Positions 22,801 to 35,390 of a stretch of DNA of 64,000 bases are shown here, piece after piece. Below the pieces are notes generated by a model. The model did no database searches. It was not told where the DNA came from and worked only from the letters and a program-made list of their open reading frames with translations. Location: contig JALIGW010000001.1 of the NCBI GenBank assembly GCA_023053685.1, positions 70,709,740 to 70,773,739 on the forward strand, read 5' to 3'. Numbering within the stretch: position 1 is the stretch's first letter; each line of letters opens with the position of its first letter. The stretch is from Diadophis punctatus similis. Lineage: Eukaryota > Chordata > Lepidosauria > Squamata > Dipsadidae. The position numbers were made by a program, and so were the translations under genes.

Positions 22801-25681
22801 TTCAGTTGTTTCCAGGCATTTCTTTGTCAATTCCAAACTGGTACTCCTGAGCTTGTAGTATACATTAATGTGTGAGCCCCAAATAGTAATACAGGATGAA
22901 AACAAAGGCTAGTTAAAAGTTATCCCAGGGCACTTTAAACAGGTTCTTATTAGGTGCTGAACTGTAAACCATATATTGGGAAGGCAAATAAGGTTTATCT
23001 TAGGGTCTGTAATTTAGTAATTTCACTTTTAAGCAGGTGGTCTTTCAGAGTGGAAGATTTTCCCAGATCATCCTAGAGAAGCCAAGAAGCAAGCCTGGGA
23101 GAATGCAAAACAGATAACCTGCCTCTAACCTATAGACCAATCTTCATTTTGTTTTCTCGTGATAAAAAAAAACTCAGTTAAATTTCTGCAGCACTTCCGC
23201 ATCTCCAATTTGTCACTTCTGTTGCATCTTCTATGTGTCCATCCAGGTCCCCATTCACAGCTCCAGTCTTCTGAGCTCACCAGAAAATTGATTTGGAGGG
23301 ATTAAGAACCCTTCAAAATACTCTTCAAGAGTTCACAGAGAAAAGCAACTCTCTCTGAATGAATAGAAGGGTATTCTTGTTCATGCAGCAAAATCTTTCC
23401 ATTGTGAGATTGAAGAGCATCTTTGCTTCAAATACATTGGGACAATAATGTGCACAAAACCACTTTGTACCAATTCTTTAAACAACTCCCACTCCCCCTG
23501 GATTGGTAAAATATTATGAGATGTATGTCCAATAATTTAGGGCTAGAAAATAGTTAAACTTTATAGTGTGTAGGTATGTGAATGATGAAATCTCTAAAAA
23601 AGAATTGCTGTTCTTGACAAGAATAGAAAATGGAACAGAAGATTACATTGATTTCAGACCTGGGCACTACATAGAATAAGTGCCATTCCAGGTAGGAAAT
23701 CCAGATGCAGGTAGACTGAAATACTTCTTGAGAGTACCAGATTAGGAGAACATTAGTTTCTCTATGCTGAGCCAAATGCAGAGACTTTCCTTATTGCTTT
23801 TTAAAAAAAATAAAGAATTAAGCTCCAAAGGCCATTTGTAATGGATTGACATAAATCCTTAAATCAGGGATAGAGGGATAGAGAACATGTGGTGCTCCAA
23901 GTACTGGGGAACTACAACTTTCAAAAACCCCAGCCAATAATGAGAGGTGCTGGGAGTTATGGCCCTCCAGATGTTGCTGAACTTCAAATTTTCAGTCCTT
24001 GCCTTGATTCATTCCATATTTGTTCAAATGAATATTATGCCACTTGAGGAATAGTCTCTTAAATAAATGACAAAGAACCTATTATGTCTAAGAACATGGA
24101 ACATTCTCTGTGAGGTCAATGATCTGTCACAGTGGTACAAAAACACTATTGAGAACATATTGGAATCCCCTGATCTGTCTTCTAAACAGCAAGCATAAGT
24201 CATGGCAAAGTCTGTACTACTCATTACTTCAAGCTGAGAAACCATAGCAGCCTGTTCTCCTGTTAACACAGATTTATTTCCAACAGCACATGTACTAACA
24301 TACTTTAGTACTTTAGGGGAAAAAAATACCCTGATCAGTTATCTTTGTTAGATGTGGCCAGTATTTTCATTTTAGATGAATGAAGGCAAGAGATCTGAGA
24401 AGTCCAGACTAAACTGGACTTTGAATCTAAGCATCTCTGATCCCAGTTCAGAGAACAAATACATGTGCTTCTGAGTAAAGAGATTATTGTGTAAACAAGT
24501 TAAACTTTTTACGCAGAATTCCCAGTACTTCTAGTTAATTCTCACCACACTATTCCACATCCCATCTCCATCTGGCTGATTAACACCCTTTAGGAATCTG
24601 CAGATTTATTCCCCAGCCTCTATCTTATATTAAATAAGATATTTATAGATCTGAAATTATGCCTGCAAGATATTTTCATCCTTACACATACCCTTAAATG
24701 TTTCTCAAAAAGTAACAGAACTCTATGCAACATAGCTTTTAAATATTCAGATCCTCTAGCACAAATATAATCAAAGCATTTCAAATGTAAAATACTTGAA
24801 TTACCAGTCAGGCATAAAGTACCATGATCTAGTTAAAATTGCTTAAACCTAGTTCAAATAGCCATGCAGAAGTTCACTTTGGAATATGCTGGAGAGTCTG
24901 AGCTTGTCAAAATTAATTTCTTATTTTGGGCAGAATGTGGAGCAATCCTCATTTGTGTCAATTGGATTTATTGAAGTACATGTGTATTTTTCTTATTAAA
25001 ATTAGTGGCATTTATAGCAGATTAACGTTGGCTGAATTGTGCCCTCCCACCCTTTTATCTAATTCACCAGCTACCTAATCTAATCACCACAACGACCCAT
25101 TCCAAAGTTTTCAGACTACTCATGAATATGAGATTCATACATTAAGTATATCATGTATGGAAATATTTGCTTGCAAGAATTTTCCCCCAAATATTGCTTA
25201 AGAGCCAGAAATTGTATACTGCTGCATTGTAAAGGCATCTAGATCGCTTAAAACGAATCTATCTTGTTGACTCTATGGGAACGCAGGTGTTTCATGGATG
25301 AAAAACTTAAACAAAAATATGCTTCTGATTGGTGTGGACAAAGGTCAAAGCATATTTAGTTACAGTCTTCACTAAACAACAATTCTACCTTCCCATGCAC
25401 GTGAGCTGCAAGTACAAAGGTAGTTTCCACCATTTATGTACAGGATGTTGTGGACCATTGCTACAATGTAAAATATAAAACCTATAGTCTAATATGGTCT
25501 AAATAGAAGCACTTCTTTTAATATTTTGTTGAAAATTAATAGCTGTAATCATTGTAATCTACATTCTGATGGAGAGGAACAGAAGATATTTAAAAGAAGG
25601 AATGTCCACTTTTAAAAGTAATCAGTGTTTTCTGCTTTCCTTAGAATATTGCAGCAAATCTCACTGTGAAAAGTATTCAAG
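22801..25681. other. gene-free AT-rich stretch
   Basis: No gene is supported. A possible old repeat near 23900-23990 (TACTGGGGAACTACAACTTTC, GGCCCTCCAGATGTTGCTGA) has the look of a degraded SINE or MITE. Confidence 0.5.
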
Positions 25682-25683
25682 TA

Positions 25684-26034
25684 CCGTATTTTTCGGAGTA
25701 TAAGACGCACCAGAGTATAAGACGCACCTTAGTTTTTGGGGAGGGAAAGAGGAGGGAAAAATCTGCCTACCAGGTATTCATCTGGCTAACGTCCTTAGTC
25801 TGGTCAGCTTCAGCACATTATTTTATCCCCTGGTTAGGACTTTAAAAAACCTTCTTTGGAGAGAGTAACAATGAAAGAGCCTGCAAGCCGGTAAGAGCTG
25901 GGAAGATCGTTAGCACCTGGTTAGGACTAGAAAAAAAGCTCCGAAAAAGCTACATTCAGAGTATAAGATGCACCCAAATTTTCAGCCACTTTTAGGGAGG
26001 AAAAAGGTATGTCTTATACTCCAAAAAAATACGG
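25684..26034. mobile_element. complete TA-flanked MITE (CCGTATTTTTCGGAGTATAA)
   Basis: A 351-base element with terminal inverted repeats: CCGTATTTTTCGGAGTATAA at the left, and its complement with two mismatches (TTATACTCCAAAAAAATACGG) at the right. It is flanked by TA on both sides (25682-25683, 26035-26036). The left end contains the end motif twice (AGTATAAGACGCACC). TA targets suggest Tc1/mariner-type mobilisation, but no transposase is present. Confidence 0.8.
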
Positions 26035-26364
26035 TAATCAGATAGGTCCTTATACTTTAGCATCTGGCTCCAACTATACAGCCAGTTTTAATCTTACAAA
26101 TATTTATTGGAATAAGTGACAACTAAGTATCAGAACTGATGCTACATAAATACATGATAAATACAATTGAAATATGCTTGCTCTTTCGTGATGGGAGCGT
26201 TCCGATTAAGGCACACAGAAAAGAAGCTGTACTTGACGTCCTCAAGAAACCTTTGCCACACCCAGCCATTTATTTCTAATAAAAAATTATTAAACTGTCA
26301 AAAAAAGTGGAGAACATTACAATTACAGCACCAGAAATAAGGTTAGAAACTATATAGGATAGAG

Positions 26365-27117
26365 CAGGGATGTAAAACTGGCGGCCCCAGACCCGAATGC
26401 GTCACGCGCAGGCCACGCCCACCCCAGCTCCACAGAGGGGGGAAACGTCACGATACGTCCAGGGGAGGGTTCCTAATTTTTTTACTACCACTCTGTGGGC
26501 ATGGCTTATTTTGTGGGTGTGGCTTGCCAGCCATGTGACTGGGTGGGCGTGGGCCTTAGGAGCTTGGCAGCGGGCAGAGAAGTGGGGGGCATTGCCCACC
26601 CACAATGCAGCCCCTCACAGCGGGAGCAGCAAGACCGCGGCAGCGGTTCTTCTAGGAGGCTCCATCTGGCCTGAATGCTTCTCCACATTCAATGATCCTA
26701 GGCTCCTGCTGCCCATTCCCCCTCCCCTCAGCAGCTCGAGAAGCCTCGGATCATCACCGCGTTCGTGGCTTCTCGGACTGCTGAAGGGAGGGGAATGGAG
26801 ATAGCTCCTGCCGCCCATTCTTTCAGCATCTCACATGCTCCCTCAGCCATCCTTCCCTGCTTGGACTCACTGTGGGGTAGGAAGGCAGCACATGCACAGT
26901 GCTGGAAGGTCGGCTTCTGGGCATGCGCAGAAGAAATTTTTTTAAAAAATTTAAAAACATTTTTTTTAAAAAAATGGTGGCGGCCAGGCACTGGTAACCG
27001 ACCGTACCGGTACTGTGACGTCACCAGCGGGCCGCTACCGGTGCTATAGAGTGGACCGCACTGGTAGGAACCCACCACTGGATACGTCACATGACATGAT
27101 CAAGTTTGACACCCGTG
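26365..27117. mobile_element. hAT-like MITE (outer), split by a second hAT MITE
   Basis: It starts CAGGGATGTAAAACTGG and ends AAGTTTGACACCCGTG. Perfect 8-base duplications GGATAGAG flank it at 26357-26364 and 27118-27125. Removing the inner element leaves about 125 bases homologous to 307-440 in inverse orientation. Confidence 0.9.
26460..27080. mobile_element. hAT-like MITE (inner) with CRE-like and NRF1-like palindromes
   Basis: A 621-base element from CAGGGGAGGGTTCC to GGAACCCACCACTG. Perfect 8-base duplications GATACGTC flank it (26452-26459 and 27081-27088). It contains CTTCTGGGCATGCGCAGAAG at 26914-26933, a one-mismatch palindrome, and TGACGTCA at 27016-27023. It shares its right half with 32533-32877. 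Open frames within are compositional. Confidence 0.93.
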
Positions 27118-27225
27118 GGATAGAGGAACACATACAGTTTCAAGAAACCATATAGCTCAAAACCTTCTACAACCTTCCACTAAGTTGTATTATATAATGC
27201 AACAGAAATTTTTAGAAAATCTCTA

Positions 27226-27608
27226 TTGGTAGTCCTTGACTTGCAACCATTCATTTAATGGCCATTCAAAGTTATAAGGGCACTTATGACCAGTTCTCAC
27301 ACTTTGGACTATTGCAGCTTCCTCACAGTCATGTGATCAAACTTTGGATGCTTGGCAACCGTCATGTATTTACAAAGTTGGCAGCATCCAGGGGTCCTGG
27401 GATTGTCATTTGAACCCTTCTTAGGGAGTGTTTGACAAGTGGTAGTAAGCTAAGTCAATGGAGGAAGCCAGGTTTGCTTAGGGATCCACATTATTTACTT
27501 AACCATGGCAAAGGTCATAAAATGAAGCATGACTCAAGTAACAACTGCCTTGCTTAGCAATGGACATGTTGGCCTCAATTGTGGTCATAAGTCAAGGACT
27601 ACTTGTAC
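27226..27608. mobile_element. TIR-bearing squamate MITE, near full length
   Basis: GTAGTCCTTGACTT at the left end is exactly complementary to AAGTCAAGGACTAC at the right end. Internal blocks include CAACCATTCATTTAATGG, CATGTGATCAAACTTTGG and CTCAATTGTGGTCATAAG. At about 383 bases it is the best-preserved copy of this family in the window. Confidence 0.85.
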
Positions 27609-30600
27609 AGAGGACATAAACCAAATTAATATAATTGTAACTGCATTTAACTAAACAGGTTTAGTTTTTCTCTTGGTCCATTTGCTTTCTGGAGGTAGCT
27701 AGAGCATATTGCTCAAAGATCATGGACACCACATAGCGTTCCAGTTAGGGGAAGATAGCAGCTATCCCCTAAACCAAAGCAAAAATGCCTGTTTTCTTGC
27801 TTCACATTTCAATCTTCCCTTTTGCTTCATCAAGATGTATCACGATAGAGCTGGACAATGCTGCACCTGCGTAAAATAAGAAAATCCAAGGACATGTTTA
27901 AATTCTAGGGGAGTAGCAGAGCACTAAGTTGACGATATCAGTGATTTTTATTTCCTGGTTAGTTATAGCTATCTTGGCTACATTTTGAAATATTAACTAC
28001 AAGCAATACAGAAAATACATAGAAATGGTTCATTTTGTACTGCCCCCTCTCCCCCATCATCAGCACCCCATTGCATGGCACCAAACCAAGTCTCCTCCTC
28101 TTTGAATGGTCAGCACTTCCTGCAACTGGTCAGTTGGGGGGGCACTAAAATTAGCAGCTTGCCAGCGTTCTGTCATCTTTCTTGGCCTTCTCTTGCCACA
28201 TTTTTTCCTAGTAACTTGGGACAAGTACAGCCCTAATGGACTCTGTGCAGGGGGAAAGCAAAGCCATTGGTTATGCAATGGTAAAGGATGGTGAAACTGT
28301 ACCAATGTATCATATTATCTAGCTATCTGATAGGAGGGGGGAAATCCAGGAGGCAGGATCAGGCAAGACTTTCTACCAATAAGAAGCATTTTGCAGGATA
28401 GGGAATATTTTTGCAACATTTTCTCTGGAATAGGAATCAAGCAGAAACTTAATCATCTTGACTTTTCATAGAGATACGGGGTAGTACACCTGTGGAAAGT
28501 TTTTGCAATGCAACAAACATCAAAAGAAAATAAGGGTTCCCAACAAATTATAATTAAACATACAAGTCATTTCCACTATATACAGTATCCCATTTTTTTA
28601 AAAAAAAAATCCTGATTCAAATTGGGTCATGTAGTTGTTACAAAATGAAGTTGGGTCTAATGAGCTCTCAGGAAAAAAAATGAAACTTCACAATTCTGGA
28701 ACAGCCTATAAGAAAATACAGCATGTATTTTCAGGGCAGGTGTTCCAATGAACCCCAAGTGGTGCTGAAGATTTCAATAAGGCAAGCAGTTCCTTAAACT
28801 ACGTGAATCCACACAATTCAGTGCTTGAAGTGAGCCAAAAAACCAAGACGAACCCCACGAAAAATCCAAAACGCTGCTTGCTCTTGTTAAAATATTGCAA
28901 CAATTTTTGACAGCCATAGTCATTGCTTGTCATAGGTATATGTCATAAACATAACTGTGTTGAGCTGAATTTGAAAATATGTGTGAATATTTTCATACAG
29001 AGCCCCCACTCTAACAATTTTCCTTTCTTTAGGAAAAGAGTAATAACAAACTAATCCTGGTCTGAGACAGTACATTCATGCAAAGTTGTCTAGTTGAAGC
29101 AGAATGTGATAGGGATGCTAATTTGAATGCACACACAAATGCATATCCCACTGAAATGTCACCATCTGCACTACATTATTTTCGATAGGAATTGGATTAA
29201 AGCATGAATGACTACCCATGTTCTGTTCAACTACATGCAACTAAAGTCCGATTGGGGGGAATTGTTCAGCCTGGTAATGGCAAGGGATAAAACCACCAGC
29301 ATGGCACAACTCAACATCAAGAAATATCCTAATCTCTTGAGTAGTGATTATGCTAACTCTCTACTTCCCAAGTTCAGAATGGGGTGTAATAGGAGAGCAT
29401 CACCAGTTGATGCAATGCCATCAAAAATCCACATTTATACAGTAGATATAGGACATAACTGACAACAAATTGTTAAGTATGCTATCCCTCATTGGCTCGA
29501 TTGGAGCATGAAGTAGACTACTCAATTAAAAAGTAGCTCAGAGGTGATGGCACACTGTGGACATAATAATCATAGACAGCTATAAAAATGCATGAAAAGA
29601 GTGGAAAGTTATTGGTAGACCTTTTAACCCATCACCTGAAACAACCTTCCCAGGGAAACACAATAGAATACACCAATATTTAACCAGATATGATCCTCCT
29701 GTATATAAGTGATGGAAAACCATTTGTTGAATGGAAATTATCATGATGTGCATATTTGATTTAGATTGATTTTATGGTGAGATGTATAGAAGCTCATGAG
29801 AGCTCCCTGAATCACTAACTTTTTGTCCAGTTCTGAATTGAGAGGAGCAAATCTTAAGAAATAATTTTAATCCCATTATGTACTTTGTTTCTGGCAAGAG
29901 AGAAAACTGTCTCATACAGCCAAGAAGAATAAACGCCTGTCAGTTCATTTAACCCTCAAGTGTAATCTCATGTAACCTCAGCTTTACGGCAGCATGGACA
30001 GTCTGAAAGCAATTGTGAACGATAGATAAATAGATCAGAAAAAGAGAAAAATTAAAATAAATCCACCATCACATTCCTAACATGATTTTACTCTCTGCTT
30101 ATAATCTCTTTCAATGCATATGTTTACAATATCTGGAGTAATAATTATTAAATATAGTAAAATACCTCTAAACTTGGCTCTGAGTATAATTGTACTTCTA
30201 GCGAGAAGGGGAAAAAAATACTGAAGTTTTGACAGCATGCCACTTCCTCCTCCCCCAGCTTTTAACAGAAACGGCCTCCAGTGAAATAATCCAAGCTGTG
30301 TTCAAGAAGTTGGCAAGTGGGTCCAATTAAATGCGGTTTTAGTGTATTCTGGCATTTGCATAGCTACTGTGCCAAAATGTTTTTTTTCAAAAAAATGTGC
30401 TTTTGTCCAGGCACTGTCAAATAAATAATGCTGTATTTTCAAAAAAGATGAAAGGTGGACTTACTAAGGTGGAAGCCCCAACTGGATATGGTAAAGTTTA
30501 CTTCTAAATAAGAATACATAAAATCTTCCATTAACTTATTTGTCGTCTGCAATGTGCTAAAGTATAAGCATATTCTCCCATATATACCGGTATAAATAAG

Positions 30601-31167
30601 AGATAATAAACCAAAGCATATATTCCTCTTTTCCAACTGATTTCAAATAAAATAATAGATTGCATTTTGGGGTGCTTTTTTCTTTTCTTTTCTTTTTCTT
30701 TTCTTTCTTTTCTTTTTTACATCGCTTTAAAATTATTCTGGGCTCAAAATTAATTAGTTCCACAATCTTTTAGCAAATAAACCCATGCCATTTTAAATCT
30801 CCTTTGTTTAGGATGATTATTGAAGAGTTTCATAGTTGTTGTTTATACCAAAAAAAGATAGCTATTACTCCACTTATATCCACTTATATGATTTCAAATG
30901 TTCAACATTGGAAAACAAATGTACAGGGCTCAACAATCTCAATTCTCCACTTAAATGAAAGCCTCATAATATACTCTGCTTATCTTGTTTCCTTGTGTTA
31001 AGAATAAGAAAAGATTGAGCATTTTATCATTTTAAATTTTAAAAGGAATTACAAAGAATGGATCTTTCTCCAAATTAGACTGCAATGTTCATGTGTAGGT
31101 TAACTTAAAACAAATGCAGCTTTTCATCAGACAGATGTAACTTTTAGTAAATTAATGGTAGATTAGA

Positions 31168-31231
<64 letters not shown>

Positions 31232-32524
31232 AAAAACCTCCCTAACTCCAGTCTGTGCAATGGAGCAGTTAATTTCTTTTGGACTCCGGCTATGGCATCA
31301 AGCTGCTTTTTCTCCCCATTTAGGAATGAGATCTTCACCCAAACAAACAATTAAATAATCAACAAATAAGAATATTTAACCAAAAATAAACACAGGGAAT
31401 TACCCAAATCCTAAAAGCTATAAATTACATTCATCCAGACACAAAAGAAGGTTGAGTCACCCACTATGCTGAGAAGAAGTGAAATGCATTCTGGTTCTGA
31501 TGCTTTGTAAAAAGGTGACTACCTCAGAGATATTGAAAATGATTAAAACACTCCTGATGCCAAGATCCTGAATAGTCAAGGACAAGGGTTAAGGGTTAAA
31601 CAATAGATTTCTAATATGTAAAAAAAAAAGCAATAGTTTATTACAGTTGGGTATTTCATTCAGAGAAAACTCATCTGTGGGAAGAAGAGGAGGTGAATTT
31701 CGCCCATGTCCTCTTTTCCTTCCATTCTTCTTTCTCAAAATCTGCTTCAGAGAATGGAGGGACCAGTCAGTGCACAATATAAAGTTTACTAAGAGGAAGC
31801 CCCTTTGGTGATGGCAGTAATAGTTTTGATGGTGGCAAGAACTTTATGCTACTGAATGTCATCTCTATACAATTTTTATAAATGATGTTTAGAATTCCTT
31901 TTATTCAGAAACATATTAGTTGCAAATGCAATACATAACTTGAGAATAAAAAAAACTATTTCAAAGTGAAATACTTTTAAGTCAACCTGGTTTTTCATTG
32001 TAGCTGATTATATTATTAAAAATAAAAAATGAAATGAAATATCACTTACAGAAAACTCTAAACCCCTCATTTTGGAAATCCAGTCAAATTAATATGCAGT
32101 ATCTTTGTGAGAATTCACCATATGAGCCTTTAAAAAAAAAGCCCACTATATTTTCATTAAGAACATTAAAAAATGGCTTTAAAAACCCCCACCATGATGC
32201 TTCATGTCTGGTACTTAACTGGAATAACAGGTCAAAATAAGCAAGTCATCATGGTTTACAAACTGGAATGGATGGATTTATGAAACATGCTTGGGTTAAA
32301 ATTAAACACTGACTCTGTGCACAGTATTCACAAAAGAAATGGGAAAGGTTTTTTTTCTTTACAGAAAGCATGCCTTATTTTTTTCCTCCATTATAACTGT
32401 TCTCCTCTGAACCAGAACCTCTGAGACACATTTTCAGATTTCAGTAAGTTATGATATACCGTGTGCAATCTTGTATAAAAACCAGTAGGTTTCAGAATAG
32501 TAAATTGCTACTATGCAACATTAC
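27609..32524. other. gene-free AT-rich stretch
   Basis: No supportable gene over about 4.9 kb. Simple sequence includes TTTTC repeats (about 30680-30716) and a (CT)n run listed separately. Confidence 0.55.
31171..31226. repeat. (TC)n microsatellite
   Basis: 28 uninterrupted TC units (56 bases). Confidence 0.97.
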
Positions 32525-32532
32525 CAATGCAT

Positions 32533-32877
32533 CAGGGGTGGGTTCTAACTTACCTTGCTGCAGGTTCGCTTCCTCCCACAATGCGTGGGCGCGCGCGCAC
32601 ATGCGCAGTGGCAAAAATCCAAATAAATCCCCCCCCAAAGCCAAAAACAAGATGGCAACCGCATGCACAGTGCCGGAAACTTGGCTTCTGTGCATGCTCA
32701 GAAATTTTTTTTAAAAAAAATGCAAAAAAATTTGCAAAAAAATGCAAAAAAAAAAAAAGATGGCGGCACCCACGGACCGGCACCGACCGAACCGGTTCCG
32801 TGACATCATCGTGACATCACCAGCGGATCGCTACTGGTTCAGGTGAACTGGTCTGAACCTGGAGGAACCCACATCTG
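32533..32877. mobile_element. hAT-like MITE with perfect 8-base target duplication
   Basis: A 345-base element from CAGGGGTGGGTTCTAAC to AGGAACCCACATCTG, flanked by identical CAATGCAT at 32525-32532 and 32878-32885. Its interior matches the inner element at 26460-27080: an A-rich stretch, then GATGGCGGC, then GTGACATCACCAGCGG. The NRF1-like palindrome is degraded here (CTTCTGTGCATGCTCAGAA). Confidence 0.93.
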
Positions 32878-32939
32878 CAATGCATGATAAAAATGAAATC
32901 TCTTTTATTAAAGGGTGTGTGCTTTCATTTCATTCATAG

Positions 32940-33020
32940 ATCTACCTAATTTAATATTGTAAGTCTCCCAGAGTTACCCCTGATAAGATGGGTGGCCCAT
33001 AAATTTAATAAATAATAATA
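32940..33020 (+). mobile_element. L2/CR1-like LINE 3' end
   Basis: AGTCTCCCAGAGTTACCCCT, then GATGGGTGGCCCATAAATTT and AATAAATAATAATAAT. This is the conserved squamate LINE terminus. Confidence 0.7.
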
Positions 33021-34820
33021 ATGTCTCAATAGTACAGAGCCAGGTAGTTGGCAGAAATGGGAGTAGTCCAAAAGTAGTACATCCTCCTTCCTGCACCTTC
33101 TAAAATTGCCCTTCTGCAAACTAGCTGCATTTAAATGTTTTTTAAAATAAGTTTTCAACAGAATAACACAAATTTTGAACTGAAGAAAACAGGACAAGGA
33201 AATATGTGAAAAAATAAAATAGGAAAAAAAAGTTAAAAAGTGGCTTCAATCTTCTTAACAGCAGTTTATGTTTATATTTTACCCTCTTTCTTTAAGCTGC
33301 ATTAAATGCTACAAATGAGATCACCATGAAACCACAATATGGCTATTTTCTTCTCTGTTGTTTATAGTGGAAAGGTCTCTACCCATGTGATGCTGATGCT
33401 TTGCAAAAGTTTACAGGCACTAACCCCAGGATTCTGAATCAATCTGTTCAATAGTTACACTGACTGGGAAATTTGGAGAGTTCCTACTCATCTGGAGGGC
33501 AATAGGTGGAGAAAGACTGCTGTCTCTCTATTGTATATATTTAGAGGTACTGCAACCTGACTGGTCCATTCAAAGTTACTCTCTCTGCTCTGGGGTAGCA
33601 GTAATGAAAGTTCACATTTCAAATTCTCAGAGTTTTAGCATTTGGCTTTGACATTATTTGAGTGAATGTTTACGCTCCGGTTTGAGATGTACAGGCAACT
33701 AACAAGTCCACTAGAAGTTAGAAGCACTTCAGAAGGAATTTTGTTGGTTATTGTCAAATCTCTACAAGGCACAGATATATTTCATGGTGAATGGAATTTT
33801 TTTTTTGAAACTTCTCATGGTGGTAGAGGTGACACACATCTCTCTCCGATACTTGTAAATCACAGAACATATTGTACAGGAATCTCTACTTTTTGAGACT
33901 TTCTTTTTTGGAACTACGGGAGAAAAGTGGAAAGAAGCAAGATGTGTTGCAAAGAAATGGCAAGAAGGGAAAAAAAAGTTTAAGCACTTTCCTACTCACA
34001 GTTGTCCTTCTCTGCATGTTATTTAAAAACCCTTCAGGCTGTATGGATGTGTGTGTGCATTTATAACGAAGTTTTTGAATCTTTATTTCCTGATGGTTCA
34101 ACTTATAAAATATGCTTTCCTATTTTTACATGTACTTGCTTTGTATTCTCTGATTCATAGTTAACCATGTTTTCCTTTCCGTTCATGTAATACATCAAAT
34201 TTAAATACCATTATTGTCATATTTAAATTCAAGTCATTGCAGTTGCCCAATATGTCAAGCTAAACTGTAGCTGGCTAGTTTGTGATTCAAACATAGGACA
34301 CTTCTAGAGCACGATGTTTCCACTTCTAATTCACTCAAAGCAACGTGCAATCATCACTTCTGAGGACCTTGAAACTTTCAAAACGCGTAGGTGACACCAT
34401 GAACCAGTGCTCATGCTTCAGCCAATCAGTGAAAAAGGAATCATCTAATCAATAGCTTTATTTAGCATGGTTGTATGGCAATCACTGGCTGCTGCTAAGC
34501 ACTTAGGCTAAGGAATGGGGGGTATAAGTGCAGGAGACAGGGTGAAGCAAGAGTTTCTGCCAAAGGAAAAATGGTCTGCCCACAAAGGTCCAGCCCTGCA
34601 GAAGGAAAAAAAACCCAGCTTTGCATTGCTCTTAGATAGATGGGAACTGGAGTAGAAATATGTTGAGTTAGCTCCCTAAACCAGCCAATGTTAGATAACT
34701 TTTACTGTCATTTTTTACTGTGGGCACACACTGGCACACATTAAAAATGAAATTCTGTTGCCTGCTCTCAAGTGTACACATATAGACATGCTATATACAT
34801 ACATATGTAAATACCTACAT

Positions 34821-34830
<10 letters not shown>
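33021..34830. other. gene-free stretch
   Basis: No gene is supported. Open frames near 33666-34101 overlap on both strands without domains. Confidence 0.5.

Positions 34831-34886
<56 letters not shown>
34831..34886. repeat. (AC)n microsatellite
   Basis: 28 uninterrupted AC units. The apparent open frames here are runs of Cys-Val or His-Thr and are artefacts. Confidence 0.97.
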
Positions 34887-34889
<3 letters not shown>

Positions 34890-34899
34890 ATTGTCCATC

Positions 34900-35390
34900 T
34901 TGAATACATGGCAGAAAGAGGAAGCTTGAGAGTTCACAAGGTTGATGTTGTATGAATCTGGATGTTCTGCTTCGAATACCATGAAGCCTCCTCCCAGAAA
35001 GTAACAAGGAAAACAGGTCGTGAAGAGGATGTGTAGCATTCCAGACAATCCTGCGGACCCTGCTCAAGCAACACTTATATGCCATGTTCTGGATAGAAGG
35101 GAGTGAACTGCCAATAATCTTTTCTGCCATCCTCACCACACTCTGCACCGCCTTTCTGTCTGAAGCAGTAATGCTTCCAAACCAGACTGTAAAGCAATAT
35201 GATCGTCCCTCTATAGAAAGTGGTAAGGACAGGGGAGGAAGATGTACTTTTCTCATGCGATGCAGAAAATGCAGTCACTGCTATGCCTGCTTCACCAGTG
35301 CAGTTGTTGTAAGATCACTCAGGTTTGCAGCTGCTCTTGTACTGCTGAAAAATCCTGGTGGCATGATATCCATGGACTGTCAGTTTTAAA
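34900..35390 (-). pseudogene. LINE reverse-transcriptase C-terminal remnant (L2/Rex1-type)
   Basis: The minus-strand translation of about 34950-35256 shows the C-terminal region typical of L2/CR1/Rex1 LINE polyproteins. In order these are a SYCFTVWFGS motif, KAVQSVVRMAEKIIG, LPS, CLSRVRRI and a THPLHDLFSLLLSGRR motif, ending in RSRTSRF. At 35.26-35.39 kb the frame shifts (LTTFYRG is read in a neighbouring frame). The polymerase catalytic core and the endonuclease are absent, so this is a 5'-truncated, dead copy. Confidence 0.8.

Noticed and set aside
26397..27090. Several open frames of 60-135 codons
   Set aside because: They fall within nested hAT MITEs that have no coding role.
34715..35048. 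Cys-Val and His-Thr repeat proteins
   Set aside because: Translations of the (AC)n microsatellite.
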